DNA of 37,417 bases, from positions 1-37,417 of the forward strand of contig CAMHEA010000003.1 of assembly GCA_946184025.1 (NCBI GenBank). Reading direction: 5' to 3'. Each line of letters begins with the position of its first letter. Positions within the stretch are counted from its first letter, which is position 1. Below are positions 21,882 to 30,455 of this stretch, in pieces. This DNA is from an uncultured Prevotella sp. GTDB taxonomy: Bacteria; Bacteroidota; Bacteroidia; Bacteroidales; Bacteroidaceae. A program made the translations under genes and the position numbers. Below the pieces are notes generated by a model. The model did not search any database. It was not told the DNA's origin and saw nothing but the letters and a program-made list of their open reading frames with translations.

Positions 21882-24374
21882 ATGAAACTGAAAACCTTGA
21901 CACTACTGTTGCTTTGTACCACTGCAGCGTGGGCGCAAAGACAAGAAATCAATCTGAAAGACTGGAAGTTTTCTCACGACGGAAAAAGCTGGGAACAGGT
22001 ACAGATTCCGCACGACTGGGCTATTGCCGGTCCCTTTGACAAAAAGTGGGACTTGCAACGGGTGGCCATTGAGCAGAATGGCGAGACCGAAGCCACCGAG
22101 AAGAGTGGCCGTTCGGGTGCCTTGCCGTGGATAGGCGAAGGCTTCTACGAGACCGATGTGGTGGTTCCCGGTGGCTTCAGCCATGCCGAACTGGTGTTCG
22201 ACGGAGCCATGTCGGAGCCGGAGGTGACGGTCAACGGGCATGTGGCCGGCGGCTGGAAGTATGGCTACAACGCCTTTCGGGTGGATGTGTCGCCTTGGCT
22301 GAAGAAGAGCCCGATGCGCATCCGCGTACACTTGAAGAACGTGGAGGAGAGTTCGCGTTGGTATCCGGGTGCAGGTCTCTACCGTCCGGTAAAGCTGGTG
22401 CTCGCAGGAGCCAACAAGCACAAGGCACGCCTTGACGAATGGGGCACCTTTGTGCGGACGACGCAACTTGGCGAAGGCCGTGCCGAGCTGGAGATGGATG
22501 CCAAGGTCGACGGGTTCAAGGCCGGTCGCAACGTGAAGGTGCTCTTCAACCTGCTCGACAGTGACGGAAATCCCATCAAATACACCACGGCAGCCATTGC
22601 CGCCGACGGCACCAGCCATGCCAAGCTCACCCTCTCGGCTCCCAAAGACGTGGAGCGCATCCATGCCTGGACACCGGAGACTCCCTATCTGTATCAGGTG
22701 GAAGTCATGCTCTATGAAGAGAATGCAGGCAGTGAAGGCTCCCTGCATCATGTGACGATTTTCGACAAGGTTTCCCTGTGCACGGGATTGCGTCTGGTCA
22801 GTGTCTCTGCCGACCGCGGTTTCGTGCTCAACGGCCAGTCGCGCAAACTTCAGGGCGTATGTCTCCATCACGACCTGGGACCCTTGGGGGCTGCCGTCAA
22901 CAAGAGTGCGCTCATCCGCCAGATACGCATTCTCAAGGAGATGGGGTGCGATGCCATCCGTACGGCTCACAACATGCCGTCGACCTGGCAGATGGAAGTG
23001 TGCGACTCGATGGGCATGATGGTTATGGCTGAGAGTTTCGACATGTGGATTTATCCTAAGTGCAAGAACGGCTACGTACGCTTCTTCAGCGAGTGGGCCG
23101 ACAAGGACATCACCAACCTCGTGCTCAACCACCGCAACCATCCTTCCATTGTCATGTGGAGCATTGGCAATGAGATTCCGGAGCAGTGGAGCGAGGAGGG
23201 TGTTCAGATTGCCGCCCACTTGCAGGAACTCATTCACCGCCTTGATCCCACACGTCCGGTGACACAGGGCATGGACCGCCCCGACGATGCCTTGAAGTCC
23301 GGATTTGCACAAGTCATGGACGTGCCGGGATTCAACTACCGCGTACATAAGTACGACAGCAACATCCGCCAGTTGCCCAAGGGATTCCTCTTGGGTTCCG
23401 AGACGGCTTCCACGGTCAGCTCCCGAGGGGTCTACAAGTTCCCGGCCGTAGTCACCAACCAAGGAGTCTATCCCGACGGACAGTGTTCCAGCTACGATGT
23501 TGAGTATTGTTCGTGGAGCAATCTGCCTGACGACGATTTCCTGATGCAGGACGACCGTCCTTGGACCATTGGACAGTTTGTCTGGACTGGCTTTGACTAT
23601 CTCGGCGAACCGTCTCCCTATGACGAGTACTGGCCTTCGCGCAGCAGCTATTTCGGCATCTGCGACCTTGCCGGACTGCCCAAGGACCGTTACTACCTCT
23701 ATCGTTCGCAGTGGAACAAGAACAGCCACACCCTTCACATCCTGCCCCACTGGACATGGCCGGGGCGGGAAGGAGAGGTCACCCCAGTCTATGTCTATAC
23801 CGACTATCCCGAAGCGGAGCTCTTTGTCAACGGAAAGAGTCAGGGCAGGCGGTGGAAACACCCGTCGGCCAACGTCATTATATGCAACCCTGATGCCAAA
23901 GGCAGCAACGAGGAACTCCTCGACCGCTACCGCCTGCGTTGGAATGATGTGACGTATGAGCCTGGGGAAATCAGGGTCGTGGCCTACAACGCCGACGGCA
24001 CACAGGCGGCTGAGAAAACCGTGCGCACCGCCGGCAGTCCGGCCCATCTCAATCTTCAGCCCGACAAGCGAGCCTTGCAGGCCAACGGCGACGACCTTGT
24101 GTTCGTAACCATCGACATGCAGGATGCCGGCGGCACCCTTTGCCCTGACTGCGACGATGAACTGACCTTTGAAGTGTCGGGAGCGGGCTCCTTCCGCGGT
24201 GTATGCAACGGCGATGCCACGTCGCTTGAGCCTTTCACCCAGCCGCAGATGCGCCTCTTCCATGGACGGCTCGTCGTTGTCCTGCAAGCCGGCAAGCAGC
24301 CAGGCACGCTTCTGCTGACCGTGAGAGATGCCCAACGCCAGCTGGAAGAGCGACTCGACATCAGTGTGCGATAA
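21882..24374 (+). CDS. Secreted glycoside hydrolase family 2 (beta-galactosidase type)
   Basis: This 830-residue exported enzyme has the signal peptide MKLKTLTLLLLCTTAAWA. Domains in order: GH2 sugar-binding sandwich (about 20-175), immunoglobulin-like sandwich (about 180-305), and TIM barrel (about 305-610) with 'CDAIRTAHNMPS'. The probable acid/base is Glu431 in 'SIGNEIPEQW' and the nucleophile Glu507 in 'LLGSETAS'. A DUF4982-type module follows (about 615-720, 'VYVYTDYPEAELFVNGKSQGRRW'), then a GH2 C-terminal C5-type module (about 725-830). The architecture fits beta-galactosidases and related enzymes that act on host or plant glycans. No SusC/SusD genes are adjacent, so it is not in an evident polysaccharide utilisation locus. 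Confidence 0.92.
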   Translation: MKLKTLTLLLLCTTAAWAQRQEINLKDWKFSHDGKSWEQVQIPHDWAIAGPFDKKWDLQRVAIEQNGETEATEKSGRSGALPWIGEGFYETDVVVPGGFSHAELVFDGAMSEPEVTVNGHVAGGWKYGYNAFRVDVSPWLKKSPMRIRVHLKNVEESSRWYPGAGLYRPVKLVLAGANKHKARLDEWGTFVRTTQLGEGRAELEMDAKVDGFKAGRNVKVLFNLLDSDGNPIKYTTAAIAADGTSHAKLTLSAPKDVERIHAWTPETPYLYQVEVMLYEENAGSEGSLHHVTIFDKVSLCTGLRLVSVSADRGFVLNGQSRKLQGVCLHHDLGPLGAAVNKSALIRQIRILKEMGCDAIRTAHNMPSTWQMEVCDSMGMMVMAESFDMWIYPKCKNGYVRFFSEWADKDITNLVLNHRNHPSIVMWSIGNEIPEQWSEEGVQIAAHLQELIHRLDPTRPVTQGMDRPDDALKSGFAQVMDVPGFNYRVHKYDSNIRQLPKGFLLGSETASTVSSRGVYKFPAVVTNQGVYPDGQCSSYDVEYCSWSNLPDDDFLMQDDRPWTIGQFVWTGFDYLGEPSPYDEYWPSRSSYFGICDLAGLPKDRYYLYRSQWNKNSHTLHILPHWTWPGREGEVTPVYVYTDYPEAELFVNGKSQGRRWKHPSANVIICNPDAKGSNEELLDRYRLRWNDVTYEPGEIRVVAYNADGTQAAEKTVRTAGSPAHLNLQPDKRALQANGDDLVFVTIDMQDAGGTLCPDCDDELTFEVSGAGSFRGVCNGDATSLEPFTQPQMRLFHGRLVVVLQAGKQPGTLLLTVRDAQRQLEERLDISVR

Positions 24375-24480
24375 GGAAGAAGGCCTTTAGGACAAGGTGG
24401 CGGGATGATGCCGTGAATTGAGTAGGTGCGTCGTATCGGTTATAGACAGAAGTCGGTGAAAGTTCGGATCAAAAGTAAAA

Positions 24481-24557
24481 CAGGGTATATTGCATGGTAA
24501 TATACCCTGCTTTATCGTATAAAAGAGCCTATATTACTTTTCAATATAGGCTCTTTT
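24481..24557. terminator. Two consecutive hairpins after the GH2 gene
   Basis: The first is CAGGGTATATT (24481-24491) paired with AATATACCCTG (24499-24509). The second is a perfect 15-bp stem (24521-24535 with 24543-24557) whose right arm ends in TTTT. They lie between the convergent GH2 and CDF genes and can serve both strands. The rest of 24375-24697 shows no gene. Sequence words are shared with the hairpin at 34405. Confidence 0.8.
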
Positions 24558-24697
24558 ACTTTTTCAGGAATCTATGGACGCGCGTCTTCAATCCCAATTT
24601 GGTTTGTGAGTTGCCTGCTTTTCGAGGAAGCGTGCTTCCTGATAGGGAGTGAACCTGCATGTCCGACCACAGGCAATAGGGAAAAATCTGCCCACTC

Positions 24698-25600
24698 TCA
24701 GCAACATGCGTCGTGGCAGTGGCTGCCTTCCAGCTCCGTTTCCAGCGTGGCATGGGCGATGCCTAAGTCTTTGAGCCGATGCTTCAGGTCGTGCTTCACC
24801 TCCTCGAAATGGTCGGGATGATTCACGACGATGTGCGCCGTGAGGGCGTTGTCGGTCGTACTGATGGCCCAGACGTGTATATGGTGTACGTCGCTGACGT
24901 GAGGATGGTTCTTCAGCGTCGCTTCCACATGGTCCAGGGTGAGGCCTTCGGGCATGCCGTCGAGCGACAGGCGCAGGCTGTCGGAGAGCAGGTTCCAGGT
25001 GGAGACGAGGATGACGGCGGCGATGAGGAGGCTCACCACGGGGTCTATGACGGTCCAGCCGGTCAGTGCAATGACGATGCCGGAGATGACAACGCCGACG
25101 GAAACGAGGGTGTCGGCGGCCATGTGGAGGAAGGCTCCGCGCACGTTCAGGTCGTTTTTCTGTCCCTTCATCAGCAGCAGGGCGGTGGCTCCGTTGATGA
25201 GGATGCCTACACCTGCCGTCCAGGAGATGGCGACTCCGTTGAGTGGTGAGGGCTCGCGGAACTTGTGGATGCTTTCGATGATGATGGCTCCGACGGCCAC
25301 CAGCAGGATGATGGCGTTGAGGAGCGAGATGAGTACGGTGGATTTCTTATAGCCGTAGGTGTAGTGGGCGTTGGGATGTACCTTGGCCAGTTGGAAGGCG
25401 ACCAGTACCAGCACGAGCGAGAATACGTCGCTGAGGTTGTGGCCGGCATCGGAGAGCAGCGACAGCGACCCTTCGAGGAGTCCGATGGTTGCCTCCACGC
25501 CTACGAACAGGAGGTTCAGCGTGATGGAAAGGATGAAGATGCCGTTGAGCGAGGTCATCTTCGGGGTGTGATGGTGGTGATGATGGTGTTCGTGTGCCAT
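24698..25600 (-). CDS. CDF-family divalent cation exporter (CzcD/ZitB-like)
   Basis: This 300-residue inner-membrane cation/proton antiporter probably exports Zn2+. The N-terminus is His-rich (MAHEHHHHHHHTPK). Six membrane segments follow, with the family motifs 'LLSDAGHNLSDVFSL' in TM2 and 'HMAADTLVSVGVV' in TM5 (the HxxxD metal site). A His-rich cytoplasmic loop between TM4 and TM5 is reduced here. The C-terminal CDF dimer domain holds 'VSDVHHIHVWAI', and the protein ends 'SHCHDACC'. The ATG at 25600 is chosen because the His-rich start begins there and the -7 box at 25638-25631 lies upstream. It follows a Fur-family gene on the same strand, separated by two palindromes that probably control it. 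Confidence 0.92.
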   Translation of the reverse strand: MAHEHHHHHHHTPKMTSLNGIFILSITLNLLFVGVEATIGLLEGSLSLLSDAGHNLSDVFSLVLVLVAFQLAKVHPNAHYTYGYKKSTVLISLLNAIILLVAVGAIIIESIHKFREPSPLNGVAISWTAGVGILINGATALLLMKGQKNDLNVRGAFLHMAADTLVSVGVVISGIVIALTGWTVIDPVVSLLIAAVILVSTWNLLSDSLRLSLDGMPEGLTLDHVEATLKNHPHVSDVHHIHVWAISTTDNALTAHIVVNHPDHFEEVKHDLKHRLKDLGIAHATLETELEGSHCHDACC

Positions 25601-25630
25601 AATGTTATCTTTTTCTGTTGTTTCTGGGTG

Positions 25631-25638
25631 CAAAGGTA
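25631..25638 (-). promoter_or_regulatory. -7 box of the CDF exporter gene
   Basis: TACCTTTG on the minus strand, 30 nt before the ATG. The expected -33 region falls on the palindrome at 25651-25665. Confidence 0.65.
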
Positions 25639-25646
25639 GGAAAAAG

Positions 25647-25706
25647 AACATGCAACCGGATTGCAAAAGCCGTTTCCATGGACTTTTTGCAATTCGGTTG
25701 CATGTT
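25647..25706. promoter_or_regulatory. Probable double operator: two TGCAA-N5-TTGCA palindromes in an inverted repeat
   Basis: Palindromes TGCAACCGGATTGCA (25651-25665) and TGCAATTCGGTTGCA (25688-25702) are inverse copies of one another, so together they also form a 23-bp inverted repeat with two mismatches. The first overlaps the -33 region of the CDF promoter. Fur-family proteins bind such dyads, and one is encoded next door. A terminator role for the fur transcript is possible as well. Confidence 0.65.
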
Positions 25707-25732
25707 TGTCGGAGGGGTGTCGGGGACGCGTG

Positions 25733-26152
25733 TCAGCGTTTTCTGCAATCGGGACAGATGCCCTTGAGGATGTAATTGGCACCGTAGACATGGTATCCAT
25801 CGGGTAGCGGCACCTCAGGCACAGGGATTCCGTCAAGGCAGAAGGTGCGTTGGCACTGTTCGCAGTAGAAGTGCACATGTTGGTCGTCGTCTACGTCGGC
25901 GTGGTGGCTGTGGCAGAGTTCGTACCTCACGGTGTAGCTGCTGTCTTCCAGCACATGTACGAGGTGGTGCTCGCGGAAGAGGGAGAGTGCACGGGAGATG
26001 CCTGATTTGTCAACAGTCTGTATTTTTTGCTCCAGTTCGGTCAGGGCGAGTGGCCGACGGGCAGCAGCCAAGGCTTTGACCACGACGATTCGGTTGGCCG
26101 TGGGTCTGATGTCGTGCTGTTCCAGCAGGGCTACGCAATCTTGTTCGTTCAT
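25733..26152 (-). CDS. Fur-family metalloregulator (Zur-like)
   Basis: This 139-residue transcriptional regulator has a winged helix in residues 1-about 80 ('LLEQHDIRPTANRIVVVKALAAARRPLALTELEQKIQTVDKSGISRALSLFREHHLV'). The metal-binding and dimerisation half contains 'HSHHADVDDDQHVHFYCEQCQRTFCL' and a final 'CPDC', so two CxxC pairs form the structural zinc site. The neighbouring CDF exporter and the intervening palindromes suggest a zinc- or other metal-responsive role. Strict Fur, Zur or PerR identity cannot be decided by eye. It starts 67 nt after dusB with no promoter visible, so it may be transcribed with it. Confidence 0.88.
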   Translation of the reverse strand: MNEQDCVALLEQHDIRPTANRIVVVKALAAARRPLALTELEQKIQTVDKSGISRALSLFREHHLVHVLEDSSYTVRYELCHSHHADVDDDQHVHFYCEQCQRTFCLDGIPVPEVPLPDGYHVYGANYILKGICPDCRKR

Positions 26153-26219
26153 GATTTCAGGGGTGGTGCTTTATGGATGGAGGTGGAGATGCTCAGAAGT
26201 GGACAGTTGGTGGCGGATG

Positions 26220-27215
26220 TCATGCCTTCAGCCGTTCCCTGCACTGTTCGAGGATGGCGGTCAGTTCGTCTACAGTCTCGGCACGGAGCATGGCGATGCG
26301 CGTCTGGCGGAAGTCAGGGATGCCTTTGAATACGGGCGTTGAGGCCAGATGGCGACGTGTGTGGATGATGCCGCGACGCTCGTCGATGCGCTCTACATTG
26401 ATGCGCAGCAGTTCTTCGAGCACGTCTATCTTCTCGTCAAGGGTCAGCGAGGGGGCATACTGGGGTTGTCCGGCATCGTCGCAGGCCACGGGCTGCAGTT
26501 CCCTGAAGATCCACGGGGCTCCGAAGGTGGCGCGTCCCACCATCACGGCATCCACGCCATAGTCGTTGAAAGCCCGCTGCACGTCGTCGGGTGTCTTGAT
26601 GTCACCGTTGCCGATGACGGGGATGTGGATGCGCGGATTGCGTTTCACCTCGCCGATGAGTGTCCAGTCGGCTTCACCGGTGTACATCTGCGAGCGGGTA
26701 CGCCCGTGGATGGTCAATGCCTGAATGCCACAGTCTTGCAACTGTTCGGCCAAGGTGGTGATGATGAGGTTGTTGCAGTCCCAGCCCAGGCGCGTCTTCA
26801 CGGTCACGGGCGTATGGACGGCCTTCACCACTTCGTTGGTTATCTGTAGCATCAGCGGCAGGTTGCGCAGCATACCGGCTCCGGCACCCTTGCCGGCAAC
26901 CTTCTTCACCGGACAGCCGAAGTTCAGGTCGATCACGTCAGGGCCGGCTTGCTCCACGATGCGAGCCGCTTCGACCATCGCGTCGAGGTCGCGTCCGTAG
27001 ATTTGTATGCCCACAGGCCGCTCGTCGTCGCTGATTGTCAGCTTGTCGACGGTGCTTTTTACATCGCGTACCAAGGCTTCGGCCGACACGAACTCCGTGT
27101 AGACCATGGCTGCGCCGAAGCGTTTGCACAGCCGTCGGAACCCGATGTCGGTCACGTCTTCCATCGGTGCGAGGAACAAGGGATGCTCGCCAAAGTCTGT
27201 CTTTCCTATTTTCAT
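26220..27215 (-). CDS. dusB: tRNA-dihydrouridine synthase
   Basis: This 331-residue FMN-dependent enzyme reduces uridine to dihydrouridine in tRNA D-loops. 'LAPMEDVTDIGFRRLCKRFGA' opens the TIM barrel. 'GIQIYGRDLDAMVEAARIVEQAGPDVIDLNFGCPVKKVAGKGAGAGML' contains the catalytic Cys of 'NFGCP'. 'TVKTRLGWD', 'LTIHGRTRSQMYTGEADW', 'PVIGNGDI' and 'AVMVGRATFGAPWIF' bind FMN and tRNA. The order and motifs fit DusB. The ATG at 27215 is only 5 nt after its -7 box, so the mRNA would be leaderless; the frame upstream of the box is not part of the gene. Confidence 0.94.
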   Translation of the reverse strand: MKIGKTDFGEHPLFLAPMEDVTDIGFRRLCKRFGAAMVYTEFVSAEALVRDVKSTVDKLTISDDERPVGIQIYGRDLDAMVEAARIVEQAGPDVIDLNFGCPVKKVAGKGAGAGMLRNLPLMLQITNEVVKAVHTPVTVKTRLGWDCNNLIITTLAEQLQDCGIQALTIHGRTRSQMYTGEADWTLIGEVKRNPRIHIPVIGNGDIKTPDDVQRAFNDYGVDAVMVGRATFGAPWIFRELQPVACDDAGQPQYAPSLTLDEKIDVLEELLRINVERIDERRGIIHTRRHLASTPVFKGIPDFRQTRIAMLRAETVDELTAILEQCRERLKA

Positions 27216-27220
27216 CGGTG

Positions 27221-27251
27221 CAAAAGTAGTGCTTTTCTGCGTTTCTGCAAA
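27221..27251 (-). promoter_or_regulatory. Promoter of dusB
   Basis: On the minus strand TTTG (27251-27248), a 19-nt spacer and TACTTTTG (27228-27221) fit the consensus. The transcription start should fall on or next to the ATG. Confidence 0.8.
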
Positions 27252-27317
27252 GGATTTGCGAGGCGAAAGCAACCTGAAACGCTGAAAAATCATCTTTTCC
27301 TCACCTTTCGGCTGGGG

Positions 27318-28445
27318 TCATTCCAGCAGATGGTATGCGCCTCCGGCCAACGTCTTGACGATGCCTTTCATCTCCATCTCAAAGAGCAGGGCCGTGAGAC
27401 GGGCGATGGGGAGTCCTGACTGGGCGGAAAGCATGTTGACCTGAAGGTCGTTGTGCTTGTGCAGGACATCGGCTATAGTCTGTTCGTCGGCCGAAAGGGT
27501 GGGGAAGAGGTTGCGCTCGATGCCTTTCTGACGAGCATCGGACAGGCGGAGGTCGTCGTCCCATCCCATGGCGGTGACGAAATCGCCGGCCGAAGTGATG
27601 AGGGCGGCCTCATTGTTGCGTATCAGTTGGTTGCAGCCTTCCGACTGTGGCCAGTTCACCGCACCTGGAAAGGCGAACACCTCACGGTCGTAGCTGCGCG
27701 AGATGCCTGCGGTGATAAGGCTTCCGCCCTTGATACCCGATTCAACGACGATGCAGGCATCGCTCATGCCGGCCACGATGCGGTTACGCTGTACAAAATT
27801 GCGCTTGTCGGGGCGTGTCTGCGTCATGAATTCCGTAAGCAATCCGCCCTGCGAAACCATCTTGCCGGCGGTTTCGCGGTGCATCGACGGATAGAGGGAG
27901 TCCTGTCCGTGAGCCAGCACGGCAACCGTGTCGAAGCCGTGGGCGAGTGCCTGCCGGTGAGCGGTGATGTCGATGCCATAGGCCAGTCCGCTGATAATGA
28001 GTACGTCGGGACACAGTCTTTGCAGGTCGGAGCAGAAGCGTCGGACAAGGTCTTGGCCGTAGGTGGTGCACTGGCGGGTTCCCACCATGCACACGGCGTG
28101 GCGCGGATTGAGGTCGGCACAGCCTCGGTAATAGACCACAAGCGGCGCATCGTCGCACTGTAACAGCCGTTGCGGATAGCGTGGGTTGCTCATGCAGAGG
28201 GTTTCTATGCCGTGGGCGGCATTATATTTCAGTTCCTCTTCTGCGCGTTTCATGGCCTCTTCCGTGTCTTTCAAAGTCGATACGAGCAAGGGCGAGGCTT
28301 CGGGCATCACGTCGCGGATGTCGTTCCGATGTTCCATAACGGCCGTGGCAGAGCCCAGTCGGCGATAGAGTTGCAGCAGGTTGGCCAGGTTGATGCCGCT
28401 GACACGCGTCAGTGCAACTGCGTAGAAGGTTTCTAAAGTATCCAT
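27318..28445 (-). CDS. dprA: DNA-processing protein DprA
   Basis: This 375-residue protein protects incoming single-stranded DNA and loads RecA during transformation. A small N-terminal helical domain (about 1-70, 'LTRVSGINLANLLQLYRRLGS') precedes the extended Rossmann fold. That fold carries 'PRYPQRLLQCDDAPLVVYYRG', 'VCMVGTRQCTTYG', 'LIISGLAYGIDITAH', 'NFVQRNRIVAGMSDACIVVES' and 'GGSLITA'. A C-terminal winged helix (about 310-375) follows. It starts 26 nt after the thioesterase gene and belongs to the same minus-strand operon. DprA is widespread in Bacteroidetes and is not proof of natural competence. Confidence 0.95.
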   Translation of the reverse strand: MDTLETFYAVALTRVSGINLANLLQLYRRLGSATAVMEHRNDIRDVMPEASPLLVSTLKDTEEAMKRAEEELKYNAAHGIETLCMSNPRYPQRLLQCDDAPLVVYYRGCADLNPRHAVCMVGTRQCTTYGQDLVRRFCSDLQRLCPDVLIISGLAYGIDITAHRQALAHGFDTVAVLAHGQDSLYPSMHRETAGKMVSQGGLLTEFMTQTRPDKRNFVQRNRIVAGMSDACIVVESGIKGGSLITAGISRSYDREVFAFPGAVNWPQSEGCNQLIRNNEAALITSAGDFVTAMGWDDDLRLSDARQKGIERNLFPTLSADEQTIADVLHKHNDLQVNMLSAQSGLPIARLTALLFEMEMKGIVKTLAGGAYHLLE

Positions 28446-28471
28446 GAATTCCTGTTTTTACGATATGTGTG

Positions 28472-28888
28472 CTACGCTTCGGACTGCCGGAGGTATTTCT
28501 GAAAGGCCTGGTTGTAGTCCGGGCTGTCGGCGAGACGGCCGTTGACGAGGCATACCAGCTCCACGTCGGCGTGGAAAGCCAGCCGTTCGTCGTCGGCGCG
28601 ATACAAGTCCTGATGAAAGATGAAGCGGATGCCCTTCTTTTCGAGCCACAGCCGAGAGAGAAATTCGTCGTCACACCGCAGCGGAGTCTTGTAGAGCAGG
28701 TTCATGCGGGCCACGACGGCATCCGTTCCTTGCTCGTGCAGACGGGCAAACGACACGCCGAGGCTGCGCAGGAAGAGGTGCCGCGTGTGCTCGATGTAGT
28801 GCAGGTAGTTGGCATTGTTCACGATTCCTTCGATGTCGCACTCATAGTCGCGCACCTCCATTTTTGTTTCAAAGATATATTGATCCAT
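28472..28888 (-). CDS. 4-hydroxybenzoyl-CoA-type (hot-dog) thioesterase
   Basis: This 138-residue acyl-CoA thioesterase of the 4HBT/YbgC type carries the active-site segment 'VRDYECDIEGIVNNANYLHYIEHTRHLFL', with Asp18 as the likely catalytic residue. Next comes 'VVARMNLLYKTPLRCDDEFLSRLWL'. The start at 28888 follows the DUF2851 gene by 5 nt. The frame is open further upstream but that sequence overlaps the other gene. The substrate is unknown; related enzymes hydrolyse short- and medium-chain acyl-CoAs. Confidence 0.9.
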   Translation of the reverse strand: MDQYIFETKMEVRDYECDIEGIVNNANYLHYIEHTRHLFLRSLGVSFARLHEQGTDAVVARMNLLYKTPLRCDDEFLSRLWLEKKGIRFIFHQDLYRADDERLAFHADVELVCLVNGRLADSPDYNQAFQKYLRQSEA

Positions 28889-28893
28889 AGTTT

Positions 28894-30261
28894 CTATGAT
28901 GATGGTTCTTCTTCGGCCAGCAGGGCGATGGCAGGTGGAATGCCGCCGTTGCCCCGTTGTTTCTTGAACGACGATGCCAGATACTCGTAACCGATGCGGC
29001 AGCGCAGGCAGTCTTTGCGTTCGCAGTAGTTGCGTTTGAGCTGTACGAGTGCCTGCGAGTCTCCGGCGGTCTTCACTTGGAGTCCCGCGCCCCGCCATTC
29101 CCTGACGATGCTGTTGTCTTCGGCTTTCAGTTGTTCCAGAAAGTCAAAGGCACGGTCGCACAACCGTTCGTCCCCTTTGTAGCGGCCGTAGGCGAAGAGC
29201 ATGGGCACGAAGGTGTTGATCATCAGCAAGTGGAGCGAGGCGGCCGACAGGTGTTTCTCGCTGTGCCTGCTCGGAGAGCCGAAGGCATAGTGATCCTGCC
29301 AGTAAGGAGTAGCCTTCGTATGCAGGATGTGCTGTGCCTGTTCCACGGTTGTGCAGTCGATGAGTGCCGAGAGACTGGCTTGGCGGTTGAAGTAGAGGTT
29401 GGCCAGTTGGGCAATGCGGATGTGGGGGAAGTTCTGCGGACGCAGGCGGAGGAAGCGCCACTGGCTGGCATCCATGGGCTGGAGCTTGAACTTATTGGCC
29501 AGAAAGCGGTATTCGGCTTGCAGACGTGTCAGGTAGCCCTCGGCCACGGCGGCATCGCGGTGTTGCCGGGCCACGGCTGTCGGTTCCAGCAGGCCGGCCT
29601 GGCCCAGGAAGAAGGCTTCTATCTGAAAAAGGTCGTCGCGGTGGTGGTCGACGGCATGCAGGGGAATACTGCGTGCCCACGTCTCGAAGGCTTCGCCGTT
29701 GATGCCGAAGCCGTAGTTGCGTGCCAGTGTCACGAAGTAGGCCGCCTCCCAGTCGCCGTTGCAGGCTCTCACGCGGCTGTTGATGGCCTCCGTCTTTTGT
29801 TCCAGCCGTTCTGTCTGCAAGGCATTCATCCATGCGTGGAGCATCAGCGAAGACAGATGGGGGACAATCTGATAGCAAGGCGGATAGTTGTCCACCGCCA
29901 GCAACTCACGGTAGTGCTTCGAAACGGTCTCGGGCACCGCCAGCAGCATTTGCGGCAGTTGCTTGCCGCTTTCAGTCACCACCTCGCTGTCGTCCGTTCC
30001 TGTCACATGCAGAATCACATTGTTGTAGGCTGCGTCTCGGTGGTGACCATGCTGATACCAGTCGCTCGACCGCTCATGGATTTCCACGTTGCCAATCCAT
30101 AGCGTTCCGCCGATGCGGAGCTTCGCGTTGAAGAAGTCGGGGCCGGCATGGTGGTTGTGCAGACCCGTGTCGATGACCTCTACGGGTTCGCCCGCCGTCG
30201 TCTGAAGCTGGCTCAGCGGAAACAGCTTGTGTTTCCATACATAGTGGAGCAGTTGTTCCAT
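28894..30261 (-). CDS. DUF2851 family protein
   Basis: This 455-residue soluble protein of the Bacteroidetes DUF2851 family begins 'MEQLLHYVWKHKLFPL'. It then contains 'GLHNHHAGPDFFNAKLRIGGTLWIGNVEIHERSSDWYQHGHH', a segment dense in His/Asp/Glu (residues 33-80) that looks like a metal or active site and is a hallmark of the family. The middle holds 'ARNYGFGINGEAFETWARSIPL'. The C-terminus has four cysteines: 'YCERKDCLRCRIGYEYL'. The function is not established to my knowledge. The GxDF...E pattern resembles a nuclease-type site, but that is inference. It is the first gene of the operon with the thioesterase and dprA, behind a consensus promoter. Confidence 0.87.
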   Translation of the reverse strand: MEQLLHYVWKHKLFPLSQLQTTAGEPVEVIDTGLHNHHAGPDFFNAKLRIGGTLWIGNVEIHERSSDWYQHGHHRDAAYNNVILHVTGTDDSEVVTESGKQLPQMLLAVPETVSKHYRELLAVDNYPPCYQIVPHLSSLMLHAWMNALQTERLEQKTEAINSRVRACNGDWEAAYFVTLARNYGFGINGEAFETWARSIPLHAVDHHRDDLFQIEAFFLGQAGLLEPTAVARQHRDAAVAEGYLTRLQAEYRFLANKFKLQPMDASQWRFLRLRPQNFPHIRIAQLANLYFNRQASLSALIDCTTVEQAQHILHTKATPYWQDHYAFGSPSRHSEKHLSAASLHLLMINTFVPMLFAYGRYKGDERLCDRAFDFLEQLKAEDNSIVREWRGAGLQVKTAGDSQALVQLKRNYCERKDCLRCRIGYEYLASSFKKQRGNGGIPPAIALLAEEEPSS

Positions 30262-30309
30262 GGCATTCGTCCTCTCTCTGTTGTTCTGCTATATATTATA
30301 TATAAGGTA

Positions 30310-30340
30310 CAAAGGTACGCATTCACGGCGACAATGCAAA
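30310..30340 (-). promoter_or_regulatory. Promoter of the DUF2851-thioesterase-dprA operon
   Basis: On the minus strand TTTG (30340-30337), a 19-nt spacer and TACCTTTG (30317-30310) give a consensus promoter and a leader of about 45 nt before the ATG at 30261. Confidence 0.8.
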
Positions 30341-30455
30341 GAGAATGGCCGTTTTTTCGTAGGAAAAATGTGCTGGAAAACCCTGTTTAGAGCCGTTTGT
30401 AGGCTGCTTGTTAACCTGTTGAGGCTCAGTGATTTACGAAGCGCGTTTCGGTCGT

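Noticed and set aside
21903-24335. An 810-codon open frame on the minus strand opposite the GH2 gene
   Set aside because: It is the complement of a well-supported GH2 enzyme with signal peptide and catalytic residues; the antisense translation has no family features. Such shadows arise from codon bias in GC-rich genes.
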